From contig NC_030382.2 in the NCBI RefSeq assembly GCF_001625215.2, positions 19,808,823 through 19,872,822 on the forward strand: a stretch of 64,000 nucleotides of DNA. Reading direction: 5' to 3'. This document shows positions 1 to 11,378 of this stretch, in pieces; position 1 is the first letter of the stretch, and every line of letters begins with the position of its first letter. The position numbers and the translations under genes are program-made. The stretch comes from Daucus carota subsp. sativus. Its lineage: Eukaryota > Streptophyta > Magnoliopsida > Apiales > Apiaceae. The notes under the pieces are model-generated. The model had not been told where the DNA came from, searched no databases, and was given only the letters and a program-made list of their open reading frames with translations.

Positions 1-204
1 AGGTTTGGTATACAACTTGACACTTCACGGCTTCATGCTAGGATGGTTTGTAATTTAGAAATCCAGCAATAAAATATAATAATTTAGAATTGGCCAATGA
101 AAGAGGAGCTAGACGTTTTCGAAACAGAGTATTTGTAAATTAGCCAATTGCCACTTGTCAGTGAAATATTACAATAATTTAAAGTTGGTGAAAGATTTTA
201 TCAT

Positions 205-960
205 CCAGTTCTGTGCACTTGTATGTAATATCAGATGATGAAAGTGGTGGATGAAATATAATTCAGAAAGTTGTAACTCATCAAAGATGAAGAAGATATT
301 GCTGGGATTGATCACCACATTGGACTTGCTCTGCGAAAGACATTTTGTTCCATTTTAAGAGATAAAAATCTGTTCCGTCAGCCTATTTTGTTCCATTTTG
401 CTCTAAATCTTGTTGTGAAAAAGAATGGGCTTCAAATCCTATGTACAAATAAAACATTCTGTTTCCTTGTATATTGTTAAGTTAACTTCACATGTCTTAA
501 TTTTAAATAAATAGGCTGCTGTGAGTTTAGTTATTTTCTGCCACACTATTTGTCTGTTTTCGCCAAGTTTACATCAGCTAAATACGTGTATTTTGATATT
601 AGGGGTAACAATGCAAGTCAAAAAAGTTATCACTTGACAAAGGATGCAAAAGATCCTACACAAGATGATATGCATAAACATCCATATAATTCAGTCTCTG
701 GCTGAGCAATTTAATCGTCAAAGCGCTTGCTGTGTGATAGACAATTTAATCCGGTTCAAGGGACTGAGTTTTTTTCAATTAACCTGCTGCAGTACCACTG
801 GATTAACATATTGCTCTCCATCCAAGGTATAAACTAGATGAAACTATAATATAATAAAACTGATCAAAAAGTAGAGGTTGTTTAAAGTAGGCAGAGTTAA
901 ATTCCTGAAAGAACTTGCAAAGCAGAAACAACATAGCTCTTTTATAGGTGAAAAATCCTC
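205..960 (-). pseudogene. Two degenerate copies of an unrecognised gene end
   Basis: Segments at about 205-430 and 690-815 resemble, base by base, the better preserved fragment at 3218-3433. Shared stretches include the context of GGACTTGCTC, of TTTTAAGAGAT and of CTGCTGCAGTAC. Stops in all frames make coding unlikely now. A further stretch at 878-960 resembles 6320-6395; on the plus strand both read something like G-RV-FL--L-K-KQ-S, which could be chance. I do not recognise the gene. The segments look like relics of a locally duplicated gene. Confidence 0.35.
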
Positions 961-1000
961 CCAAAAGTCCTGGAGTCTGTGGAACTTGTTATTTGTTTTC

Positions 1001-2221
1001 GAGTTAATTGCATTTTGCACCCCTACGCTTGGGCCCAAAAACACTTTATTATGCAAACTTTTGATAATTGCATTTCGCCACCCACTGGTATTTTGTTCGC
1101 GGCAATATCCACTCTTTCCGTCAACCTCCGTTAAATATATATGTTTAACGTTACTTTAGCGGGGGTAAAATGGGAAAATTAACTTTTTAACTATCTTCTT
1201 CCCCATTTTACTTTATATAAACCCTAATCTCATCTTCATTAGCCCTAATTTACTGTAATATTACACGCTGCAACAATGTGGTTGATGATGAGGGGAGAAT
1301 GAAGAGGGCATTGGTGATTCAAATGATTCTATAAAATTTTCTGTGGGTGATACTACTATTTCCGAGGTGAATAGTCCTATGGTTCTGGCTTTTCTGAGAA
1401 TTTGCTGACCCCAGTTGAGAATCTTAATCAATGGAAAGCTGCAAATTCAAAGGGGTTGTAACCTCGCCTCATTGTGTGTCCTGTGGTTTTGTCTTGTTGT
1501 GAATTCTGCAAGCATTGTGTATGTGTTAATTATTATGAGCATTGATTGTGTTATGTGGAAGAGGGTTGTGATATGAATATGATGTGTGTTTGCTGAAACA
1601 GAACTTATGAGTAAACAAAAGGAAAAGTGCCCAAGTATTCTTTCGCGGTATACATGCTACATGTCCATGAAATCATAAACTGTCATTCTATTCTTCCAAA
1701 ATCTTGATGACTCAACTAATTAGTAATCAGACTAAAAAACTGCAAAAGCAAATGGTCTCAGATTATACAATGTTAAAGCATCAAACTATAATAGGCAAAT
1801 AGCTCTCTCGTAAGCAAATGGCTGATGACATTGCAGAGTGAGGGAATTAAGTACATCTGAAATTGGGAAATTAGTAGCGATGAGGGGGTGGTGACTCGGA
1901 CTAGTGAGGTTAGGCCAGAGCTTCTATAGGGTACTTTCAAGTGTTTAGAGTGTGCCTCGCCTAGAAAGTCGCCAAGACGAAACCCTGGGTGAATTCAATT
2001 TATTAAACTGTCTAATTAACCCATTAATAATGGGTTTGTATTTTAATTTTTTTAAATACCACAATTGCCCTCAATTTTTTAACGGAACTGTTAACTTTTG
2101 ACGGAAGGAGTGCATATTGCCGCGCACAAAATATCAGTGGATGCTGAAGTGCAATTATCTAAAGTTTGCATAGCAAAGTGCTTTTGGGCCCAAGTGCAGG
2201 GGTGTGAAATGCAATTAACTC
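1001..2221. mobile_element. Mutator-like element (MULE) with long TIRs and 9-bp TSD
   Basis: The element starts GAGTTAATTGCATTTTGCAC and ends with the inverse of nearly the same sequence. The terminal inverted repeats are about 130 bp and recognisably similar throughout (both contain CTTGGGCCCAAAA and GCGGCAATAT). A perfect 9-bp target duplication, TTTGTTTTC, lies at 992-1000 and 2222-2230, which is diagnostic for MULEs. The interior (about 1240-1980) includes a short stretch that could be captured exon sequence, but it has no long ORF and no recognisable transposase. Non-autonomous. Confidence 0.9.
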
Positions 2222-2253
2222 TTTGTTTTCCTAATATTCCATCAGGTATATAT

Positions 2254-3114
2254 ACATGACAGGTCAGATTCGAGATAGAACCAAGTTATTGTTAGAACTT
2301 AGAACTCGCTAAGGACCATTAGATCTAAGTATATTATATGGTTGAGTTTGAAATTACATTTAATTACGAAGTACTATATGCATTAAATATGTACATATTT
2401 ATGACCATTAACTACTCAGTTTAAATAAAATGACTTACTTACCATAACTACTTTTAGTTTTAATTATAATTATTATATATTGCTGCAGTATACTCTATTT
2501 TGTAAATAGATTATACTGCAGCAATATATAATTATTATATATTGCTGCAGTATACTCTATTTTTATGTCATATATTCATTAAAACGAAAAATACTATTGC
2601 AGTATATCATAAATTATACTCTTACACTATTGTCGAACTAATACAAAAATAACATAACCATAGTATATACCATTGCAGTATATGTAAGTAAGAGATAAAA
2701 TAATAGATTCAATTCAGAAACACGATAAGCCAAAATGAAATAATTAGTGAATTCATTATTTTATCTGTAACTTAAATATACTGCAATGATATACCATAGT
2801 ATATTTATGAATTGATTTGATTTTTTTTTATCTATTACTTAGATATATATGTTGCAATGGTATACTATAATTATATTATGTGTGATATATTTCCTGAAAT
2901 AGTGAGATATGATATATAATTTATTACCTAATATAATGTAAAATATAATGTGTGCTTTAATGAGGGAAGATATTAAATGATTTAATATAAATGCCTTTTA
3001 GATCACAGCCATAGATTTTAAATAAATCTGACGGATGTCTACTGTCCTAAGTTCTAATTCTAGTATAGGTTCTGATTTGAACCTCAGGTTCTGATTTGAA
3101 CCTTACCCTATACG
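2254..3114. mobile_element. MULE-like element with internal dyad motifs
   Basis: The ends are imperfect inverted repeats: 2260-2330 and the inverse of 3040-3110 share runs such as AGAACTTAG and AGATAGAACC-like stretches. Flanks GGTATATAT (2245-2253) and GGTATATAA (3115-3123) fit a 9-bp duplication with one mismatch, but they lie in AT-rich sequence, so the borders are approximate. The interior is non-coding and carries at least seven copies of a motif near TATACCATTGCAGTATA in both orientations. It lies only 32 bp from the preceding MULE. Confidence 0.5.
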
Positions 3115-3217
3115 GGTATATAAGTTTAAATGATAACCCTGAACCAAATGAAGTTCAGAAAATGTTGCTCACTAAAAATGAAGAAGATCAATATAATTTT
3201 AGTTAAAGGCAATTAAT

Positions 3218-3433
3218 TTAATCATTAATCTGGACTTGCTCAGTAATAGACTTTATTAGTTTTAAGAGATCAAATTCGTTTAGTTGCCTTGCTGCAGTAC
3301 ATAACATAAGAGACACTTCCTGACTCAAACTTCTCATATCTCTGCGTAAATTCATCCACTCTCCAGTTATGGTAAGTTCTATTGGAACCACGCCTGTTGC
3401 ATTTGCACATTCAGACTTCATCAGATGTACCAC
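3218..3433 (-). pseudogene. 3' fragment of an unrecognised gene
   Basis: A 71-codon open frame reads MVHLMKSECANATG at its start and ends LIKSITEQVQIND before a stop. Its composition looks like a real helical protein end (acidic and basic residues mixed with Leu and Ile; SLSQEVSLMLCTAARQL in the middle). The frame stays open upstream of the Met (FGAV), so the Met need not be a start. I do not recognise the family. The same sequence recurs in degraded form near 205-430, 690-815 and 6060-6180, so this is the best preserved member of a decaying local duplication. Confidence 0.35.
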
Positions 3434-4259
3434 AGCCCCAAAAGTTGTACATCTAAGCCATGCGGTAAAAAGAAGAAAGAAAAGTACCTAGATAAAGGGA
3501 TGCACTAAAAACGTCAAACTATCTAAAGAGAAAGTATGATACGGGAATATACATAAAATTCGTCATAATTTGCAAAACTTGTTAAATGTTTGAGTTAACA
3601 GATGCGAGGAAGAATTCAATTACCTATGACATGCCAAAGAGAGTAACTTTGCAATTCGGATGAAGATGTGATGATATCAGGCTGTTAATTAGATAGCCTT
3701 AAATGCATTACCTCAGATACTCCTGCCTTAGTTCATTCAATCCTATACTTAAGTTCCCAGTCTCAAGGGCAGAGAACATAATTAATTAATATAGTTAATA
3801 TAGTTTCTGGAGAGTTTAGGAAGAAGCCTCTCCAATATGATACATGTATTACACTTGCACACGACCAACATTTTATATCATTTACATAGAAAACACACAT
3901 ATATCAGATCAATATTAACAGAATAATCTCCACTGCTTCGAATATAAAGAATATGAAGAAAGAAAGCACCATAACGAAAAAATATATGTATTTTATTCTG
4001 TTATATATCTTTCATTAGCTTTGGATTCTTATATACATGTCATCATATAAAGATGCTTAACTAACCTGCATAGCTAGGAAGATTGACACAAATGGTGAAG
4101 ATGCGGTGGAGAAATAAAACTAATGCTTCATTATCGATAACAAACATTGCACCTTGGCTCTTATCCACGATGAGTTTTGCTATATACAAGATATGAGTAT
4201 CACTTTGTCTAGCTAATAAACTTTTCTTGTAGATTATTCCAGCTGTCAGTTATGTGAGC
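3434..4259. other. Intergenic, no feature seen
   Basis: AT-rich sequence with no long ORF, no repeat structure and no recognisable element ends. Confidence 0.5.
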
Positions 4260-5715
4260 TGTCATAGGGTATATATTTACATATATTCTAGATGATTTTA
4301 TTCTCATATTTATTATATTTTGCATCAAATTGGATATTTATTTAATAGATTTTAATGTTTTATTGTAGGAAGAAAGGAGTTCCTAAAGTTGAAAGGAATT
4401 AGAATAAAGAGTTTAATTTGAAGGAAATTCGGATTTGTTGGATTGCTTGCACATGACTCACTGTTTCAGCCATATTCTAGAAGTCAAAATTGGGTGATCT
4501 TACAGCCCACGCAAAGCTAAGAGAATTTTTTTTTATTAAGAGATGGTCCAATATCCAAAATTCAACAGAAGCAGCCCAGAAACAGGACAGAAAACAGAGC
4601 TACGAATTTTCCTTGGATAAACCAATTTCGTTTGGGATACTGTTTTGTATTTCCTTGTAAGCATTAAAATCATATACTCCCTCCGTCCCATCAGGTAGTT
4701 TACGTTCACTGTTTGCACGTATTTTGAGGCTCTTAAAAAGGATAGGTTAATAATATTTTTAAAAATAATTTTTTTTCTAAATAAAAGTTTAGACATCAAA
4801 CTTTTTTTCAAGATTTTTTTTAAAAATATATATATAATGTAAGTATATTTTATAGGAGTCTTAAAATGCGTGCCAAAAAGTAACGTAGGAATCTGGTGGG
4901 ACGGAGGGAGTATATATTAGGAGAATAGACATTAGAGAAGGGGGGAAGAGTATTGTATAATTAGGTTAGGTTAAAAACACTCTTCATCTTTTTCTTCAAG
5001 ACTTCGGGATTGAAGATTTCATTGTATAATCCATCTTTATTTTCTTATATATCTATAATGCTAGAGTAGATTTTATCCTAGAGTTGTGTTGAACCCTAGT
5101 TATGGTTGATGCAAGATTTTCGATAATCTCTAGTTGATGAGGTTATTTGCTCTTGCTTATTGAGTTGTGCTAATTAAAAATAACAGGTCAGACGTGATTA
5201 TGTGTATCGTGTGAACCGATATCTATCTACCATCAGAAGTTGGATTTAGATGGTTGTGATTTATCCAATAAGGACATGAACTTCTCCATGGAAATAGGTA
5301 GAAGGAATTGTTTGGAAGTTAGAATGCTATGTTTAATGTCTCTAAATTGCATGATACCATGGAAATAGGCTTGATTGTATTTTAGAGAAGCCATTAATAC
5401 TCGGAAGAGGTTATTGGTATTTTATATGGCGCATCTTTCCTCTAGGGTAATTTACCTGATTAATTGGGGGAGAAAATCATAATTGCATTGATTCATGCTA
5501 GTGGGGATACTTGATTCTATATATTTTTAGTTAATTGTTTTCTAGATTTTATTTGTATTAGTTTATAATCTCTCAATCTTTTATTGTGTTATTTGTTAGT
5601 TGGATTGAATCGAGAATAACTAGTGTTTGATACGTTTGTCTCAGTGGGATCGACTCTGACTTATCCTACTACATAGTTAAGAGGTTTGGTTAGATATTTT
5701 ATTATTTGATAGGCA
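4260..5715 (+). mobile_element. Solo LTR of an Athila-related element
   Basis: The segment follows the order of landmarks of the intact Athila-type LTR at 30970-32238. It opens TGTCATAGGGTATATATTTA against TGATAGAGCATATATTTATA. It then shares the GGAAATTCGGA stretch, the ACAGCCCACGC stretch, a CACGAATTTT-like stretch and TTTCCTTGTAAGCATTAAAA against TTTCCTTGAAAACCATTAAAA. No PBS, gag or pol follows, so it is a solo LTR or a decayed end. The 3' border (about CACACGACA) is approximate and no convincing 5-bp TSD was found. It is strongly diverged, so old. Confidence 0.6.
4677..4910. mobile_element. Stowaway MITE
   Basis: Terminal inverted repeats CTCCCTCCGTCCCA / TGGGACGGAGGGAG with the TA target dinucleotide on both sides (4675-4676, 4911-4912); 234 bp. 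This is the Tc1/mariner-type Stowaway signature. It sits inside the solo LTR, so it is younger than that LTR. Confidence 0.92.
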
Positions 5716-6059
5716 CACGACAGCCTTGTCAGCCAGCTGTGTGCTGACTTGGCACTGTTCATATTCATGTCTGAGAAATTGCAGCTTGATCTTGTACATT
5801 ATCATCCCCCTCAAATTAGGAAACATGAATAGGTTCATGATGTTAGGATCTAGTAATGTTAAGTGGCTTGTTTCACTTATCTTCCTAGGACGTTGTTATA
5901 CTAACTTGTCAAGCTAATCAGGTAACTTAGAGATATCTGTCATTTTGGAACTCTTATGATGTATTCTATTTAAGCTGTACTCTCTGATAATCTATCAATC
6001 ATTAAGCTTTAACAAACTCTACATGGTAATATGATATCAGAGCCTGCTCCAATTGTTTT

Positions 6060-6400
6060 TACAAAAGAACCTTGCTTCCTGCTCATCTAATCCAATTTCA
6101 ATGAGCTGAGCTAGGCCATTTTAACAACAAACAGGACTTGCTCTGCCATAGGCATTTTGATCAATTTTATGGGAGAAAATTTGCTTTTTTAACTCTCTAT
6201 ATTACTAATGTATTCTCGAAACAAAATATTGTTACTCTAATTCCTACCATTTAATGTTATTCGAAGTCATTAACAATTAGAAGAAAATATAAGGTAATAA
6301 ACCTGAATGAACCAAAGGTTTTATTGGAGGAGGTAGAGTTTTAAAATTCTTGGAAAGACTATCAAAACGAAAACAAAATAGCTAGATGACAAGAGTAAGT
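6060..6400 (-). pseudogene. Degenerate copy of the 3218-3433 gene fragment
   Basis: GGACTTGCTCTGCCATAGGC and the sequence after it align with the gene ends near 323 and 3232. The part at 6320-6395 matches 878-960. There is no open frame. It is the most distal member of the decayed array. Confidence 0.3.
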
Positions 6401-6668
6401 TACTAAGAGCAAGTCCGAGAGATGCCTTGTACGACGTCCTAAGTTTTAATTTAGGACATTTGATAAAAAAAGTTGATTCCACAATGTCTCAATGATGTCT
6501 TATATCAATAGAACAACTTCTTAAGCCTATTTCTAAGGCACCTCTTTCTTTGCCCTATTTTATATTTTTATAAGGAAAAAAATTATAGTTTAGTGGCAAG
6601 TTTCAAAAAACACAATAAGTTGAGTGACAAAAAAATAATAATAATCTATTTTCCCTTTTTATAATATA

Positions 6669-6697
6669 CTAGCCTTTAACCCGTGCGAAGCACGGGC
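6669..6697 (-). mobile_element. Helitron-like 3' terminus
   Basis: Read on the minus strand this is a perfect 7-bp hairpin, CCCGTGC-TTC-GCACGGG, followed after 7 nt by CTAG and then a T. A short GC-rich hairpin just before CTRR, inserted 5' to T, is the classic Helitron 3' end. The matching TC 5' end was not located, so the extent of the element is unknown. A similar terminus occurs at 52412. Confidence 0.45.
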
Positions 6698-6721
6698 GGC
6701 TTTATACGTAATTTATTATTT

Positions 6722-6969
6722 AAATTTTAACATCATTTTATTAGTATTTTGGTATTAATGAGTTGAATTTTAACTAAATTATATTAACCAACAGATTATA
6801 CGTTCTCACGATAATTTAGCTTTTACAATTTATTATCTACAAATTAAATTTTAACATCATTTTATTAGTATTTTAGTATTAATGAGTTGAATTTTAATTA
6901 AATTATATTAACCAACAGATTATACGTTCTCACGATAATTTAGCTTTTACAATTTATTATCTATTTATA
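6722..6969. repeat. 124-bp tandem duplication
   Basis: Two copies with a period of 124 bp begin at 6722 and 6846; both contain AAATTTTAACATCATTTTAT and ACAGATTATACGTTCTCACG. They lie just inside the Helitron-like terminus. Confidence 0.8.
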
Positions 6970-7477
6970 AATATTTTTTTGTTATTAATATGTGAGGATT
7001 ATTATTCAATTGATTTTAAATCAGATTGTTCATATTTCAATTATAAATTATATTTAAAAGGATAATGATAAAGTTTTTGTTTTGTAATATAAGATGAGTG
7101 TTTTTATTATTTAAAATTGTTTAACATTCTCCATATGTTGTAGACTTCTAGTTCTTTAGAAAGAGTACTATACCAAACAAACATGACCAATTTGTAGACT
7201 ACAAATTATACTCATGTTGGCTTATTATAATATTGTATAGATTATTATACATACTTTATTTCACTTTCTATTTTATATTGTCTTTCAATGATGAAAGAGA
7301 ACCTATAATAATAAAATATTAAATATATATTGAGGATAATACACAATGTTTTTTTTTTTTGAGAAAAGGATAATACACAATGTTGAAGTTGAAGTTAGTT
7401 AAATATGTCTTAAATTATCAGACTTTAGTTTTTATATTATATTTAAGATTTGAACTAGGCAATTATTGGAGTTGCTC

Positions 7478-8017
7478 TAGGTTCTCATCAGCTGCAACTA
7501 CTTCTCCGAATCCATTTCTTTGTAATGGAAATTAATTCTGAGCAAATCTGTTCTGTGATATAAATGAGCACAACATAATAAGTGGCAAGCCATAAGTCGG
7601 GCAAATTATTTAGAAAAAAAAAGTCCGGCAAATTTGTGCAACTCTACTTTACCTAGCTAAAAATGTGAAACTGACCTATAGAATCTTGTTTTAACTACAA
7701 CACAAGTCTTCTTTATTCATCTAATATTCTTCACAATTCTTGATCGAACTTTATCATGATTTCACACGTGCTCATTCTTATTACCAGAAATGGAGTAGGA
7801 CTACTTTATATTTAGGAGAAAAAATCATCATATGATGATGCTAGACTTGCCCATATGATAAGGAAGATTATCTATACTAATTGCGAATTTGAGAAAGCCA
7901 GGGATGATCAACTCACCGAATTCATGTAGTTAAGGGACAGTTGACAAACATTGTACTATTGTACTAGTGGTAAGTCGTGTGTATGTGTGGGTTAGCTAGC
8001 TAGCATGCATGAACTAA
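7478..8017. other. Intergenic, no feature seen
   Basis: No gene, terminal repeat or tandem structure recognised. Confidence 0.4.
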
Positions 8018-8402
8018 GAGCATCTCCAGTAGATTAGCTATATGTGATCTTAAGTTACTATTTTAAGGAATATGCACAAAAATTCACTTCAGCAGATTCC
8101 CTACTCATTCCTTAAATGTTAGGATCCAATTTCCATTCGTCATAAGTAGGGAATCCCTAACCCATTCCTCATTTAATTTTTAATGATTAAATATTCAACT
8201 CTCACCTTTTGCCCACTATTTCCCACATATTCTTTGTTATCTTTTTGTTAAAATAATTGAATTTAATATTATAATAATAATAAGAAAGACAAATAAGGAT
8301 CATTGTTGGAGTTGTCAATCAATCTAGGATCCCTATTATTTGGAATTTGAATTGTTTATTATATATTTAGGGAACCTATTTAAGACACCGCTGGAGATGC
8401 TC
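8018..8402. mobile_element. Tourist-like MITE
   Basis: Termini GAGCATCTCCAG / CTGGAGATGCTC are perfect inverted repeats and TAA flanks both sides (8015-8017, 8403-8405). This is the PIF/Harbinger-type Tourist signature; 385 bp, non-coding. Confidence 0.85.
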
Positions 8403-9626
8403 TAAGCTAGCTAGTAAGTGAAATTTAAACGATTTAATATCACAACGAAACAAATAAATATTTTTTGGAGGTCTTTTAAATTGTCTTGCAACCCTGTGCT
8501 GTCCAATATCTCTGCTAATTTGGCGGCTTACAGTTAAAACACCTAATTTTTCACAATATTTGCAGAACTTACCAACTCAGAATCGAGCTGCTCCCTCCAT
8601 TGGAAAGTGATTAATGATTAACTTAAATTTCTATATAAAGCACGAGGAGATGGCTGCCATGTTTTGAATGCATGATTACCGGGCACCAGCACAACATAAT
8701 ATATGGGGAGATAACCTTTCTATTGATAAAGTCAACAATGAAATTTGTTTGGGAGACACTGCTGTTTATACTGAAGCAGAACCAACCAGTGTATGTTGGT
8801 TACTAAAAAATATAATGTATTTCAAAATCTAGAATATAAAGACCGATAGGTTCTGCAAAAAAAAATCATATGGATACCTGTTTTAGCGGCCTTCCTTCCT
8901 GCAACTCCTGCATCTTTCGATTCATCTTGTGATAATCTTTATATATATGTGAATTTCAATATTTAAAGATTTATTTGCACAGTTATATATGAGTAGTTCA
9001 TCATCAAAAGTTCAACCAACAAATTTATATGAGTTGGACATCTAACACTTCTGATTAGTGAACTAACTTGATCGAACAATTTTCTCACTTTTGTCCAGGT
9101 GTTGATGTCTTGATACTCTTGATTTGCAGTAATGGCAGCAGATTTCTTAAAATTAAAATATTTCATAATGAAATTTATGGTGATTAATAGCACCAGGCAA
9201 TGAAATTAAGCAAAAACTCGAACTTCACATAAAAAAAATGTCTTCCCACTCTAGAACACCATTCCTTTTACTTGGGGGTGTCATGTACATCAAGAAAACA
9301 TGCAATACCTGAAATCGTTTCAAACAACGACCAACATACTCAATCTTCATTCCTCTTTACTGTGCGGTCATATACTATCTTGACTGATTGAACAATGATG
9401 AGAAGAAAAAAAAGGAAATTTTTAATTTTAGGTAAAAAGAGAATTTTTTTTTGAATTTATCTAGTTCAAGGCTAAACAAAACTGCTGGGGATTATTATAA
9501 CATTTATTATGATGATGGTTAACAAGTAGTAAGTACAGATGTATGATACACCATTACTAATCACTTGAGTTTGGAAATGAAAATTGAAAATTCATAAAAA
9601 CATTATGGAAATAATGACATTCATGC
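8403..9626. other. Downstream flank of gene A, no clear feature
   Basis: AT-rich sequence. A 76-codon minus-strand frame at 8963-9193 has no recognisable relative and no conserved context, so I do not call it a gene. No transposon termini seen. Confidence 0.4.
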
Positions 9627-10296
9627 TCAATCTATATTCCTTTTTATGTGACGATCATACACTGTCTTGATGATCCATAAAATAAGAATAAGAAGAAAGA
9701 AGAAAGAACCGATGATGCAAATGACAATGGCGAGTACTGGTGTACGTGTCGGATAAAACCACATACGTTCCTGCAATAAAAGTCAACATCATCCCTATAA
9801 TAGAAAGAATGTTGAGCACGGTTGATGAAGCGTTGAGTAGTGACACTTGGAGAGGATCTTCGTTCATTGATTCAAGGAAGTAGAAAAACAATGAAGATAC
9901 TGACATTAGCAAAGCTAATGCATCTGATACCATGAAAACGTTAAAAGCTCTCTTTCTAGAAAGAACCACTAATCCTTCATCAACCTCTCCACTTTGATGG
10001 AGACCACCGGGCATAGTAAAACCTACCGTAAAAGTTACTGTAGTAATCAGTGTAGTAACTAATATCTGGGTGTTGGTCCTCGTTTTATATGTTTCTAGAT
10101 CTCTTTTCATCTGTTCATGCTTTTTATCCATCAATTTCTTTTTGTCTTCCTCAAATTTTCCATCTTTTTTCTTTCGTTTACTTGGAGGGGTTATATTACA
10201 TTTCCAAATATCCATTTTCTTCTCTGTTCTTTTACCCCAAAGCTTCGAAACTGATTGATTAGTCAGGACATCATCGAGGGCAATTTTAATATGCAC
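9627..10296 (-). pseudogene. Gene A exon 7: PGG domain and TM helices, frameshifted
   Basis: The exon starts after a TTTGCAG acceptor with VHIKIALDDV. A basic, lysine-rich stretch follows, then the PGG signature (TRTNTQIL, VGFTMPGGLHQSGEV) and hydrophobic helices (ALALLMSVSSLFFYFLE; VLNILSIIGMMLTFIAGTYV). Just after VVLSD the frame changes relative to gene E: this copy has 4 extra nucleotides at about 9735-9745. The reading frame therefore ends at 9655 with a histidine-rich tail. The other frame still encodes the expected last helix (VLAIVICIIGSFFFLLILIL) and a basic tail ending at the stop 9627-9629. Confidence 0.8.
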
Positions 10297-10515
10297 CTGC
10301 AAATAATGGACAACAAATAATTGCTAGTTATCTTAATAAATCAATATAGGAAACTCTCTCTTGTCTCAGCGCCTCTGATACGACTAGCCAAAGAGCAAAG
10401 TTACCATGAATATATTATTCTAGAATTTCCGGTTATTTGCTATCTTTCAGTTAAGAAAAGACAAAAAACTAATTTTCATAAATTAGTGAAAAAGAAAAGT
10501 ATGGTTTTTAGGTAC

Positions 10516-11063
10516 CTGGTCGGCAACAATATCATCTTCAACATACAGCATGTCCCGGGGAGTCAAATACTGGTTGTTTTTGGCCATTGTATTAAATCCT
10601 TTATGTTTTATCAGTTGGGGAATAAAACAACCATGGGAGATGAGTATATGGAGAGGGGTATCTCCCGTGATGTCCTGCTGATTCAAAATCTCAGCCTTAT
10701 ATGTGTCCGGACAATATTTCAAAATACCATGTACCATCTCTTTTCTACTAACAGAAGCAGTCGCCAAATGTAGTATATTTTGACCATCAATATTAACACT
10801 TGTGTATGGGAAGTTCGCAGGTGGCCATAATTCCATAAGTCGTACCAGCGTAGAAGTATAACCATGTTTGACTGCTGCATAAAATGGCATCGATTCCATA
10901 TCTGCATACACAAGTGAGTGACCCTCATCTTTCTGTGCTTTGATTAAGGCATCAAGTATTGAATCAAATTCATGATATACTGCGTAGTGTAGTGGTGTCC
11001 ACCCATTATCTTCCTTAAAAGTTACAAGGTGTCTAGCATCTTTCAAGAGACATAATACAGAGC
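10516..11063 (-). pseudogene. Gene A exon 6: C-terminal ankyrin repeats, module 2
   Basis: The acceptor is TTCTTCAG before GCTCTGTA and the donor is CAG|GTAC. The frame is open: NGWTPLHYAVYHEFDSILDALI, then MPFYAAVKHGYTSTLVRLM, NILHLATASVSRKEMVHGILK and TGDTPLHILISHGCFIPQLI are ankyrin units (TPLH, A--HG pattern). It ends in DMLYVEDDIVADQ, the usual linker before the PGG exon. Equivalent to gene E 55695-56314, which carries an extra Ala/Lys-rich insertion. Confidence 0.8.
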
Positions 11064-11378
11064 CTGAAGAAAAAACATAAGTCAACTTGAATCCATGTAA
11101 TAAACTTAAATTTGATTCACAACAGATAGGTGTGTCAATTATAATGAATCACTTGAAATCGCAACTATAAGAAAAAAACACTTGAAGTAGTGGCATACAT
11201 ATTCTGCACCACATGCATGTTTTCAAAAATAATTTTTCACAAGTAAAAATTGTATTATAAAATATGATAACTGCTAACTTGTATTGTATTATGTATCATA
11301 CTCAAATCAGAGTTTATATGATACACATACGTATTATTAATCAGAGTTTATATGATACACATACATATTATTACATAC

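Larger units (their letters stand above)
6407..7477. mobile_element. Harbinger/Tourist-like MITE with internal insertions
   Basis: The ends GAGCAAGTCCGAGAGATGCC and the inverse of GGCAATTATTGGAGTTGCTC pair at about 14 of 20 positions. Flanks are TAA on the left and TAG on the right, fitting a 3-bp TWA target with one change. The length is large for a MITE because the interior holds a Helitron-like terminus (6669) and a tandem duplication. Confidence 0.45.

Noticed and set aside
8963..9193. 76-codon minus-strand frame downstream of gene A
   Set aside because: No homology recognised, no conserved context; may be chance in AT-rich DNA.
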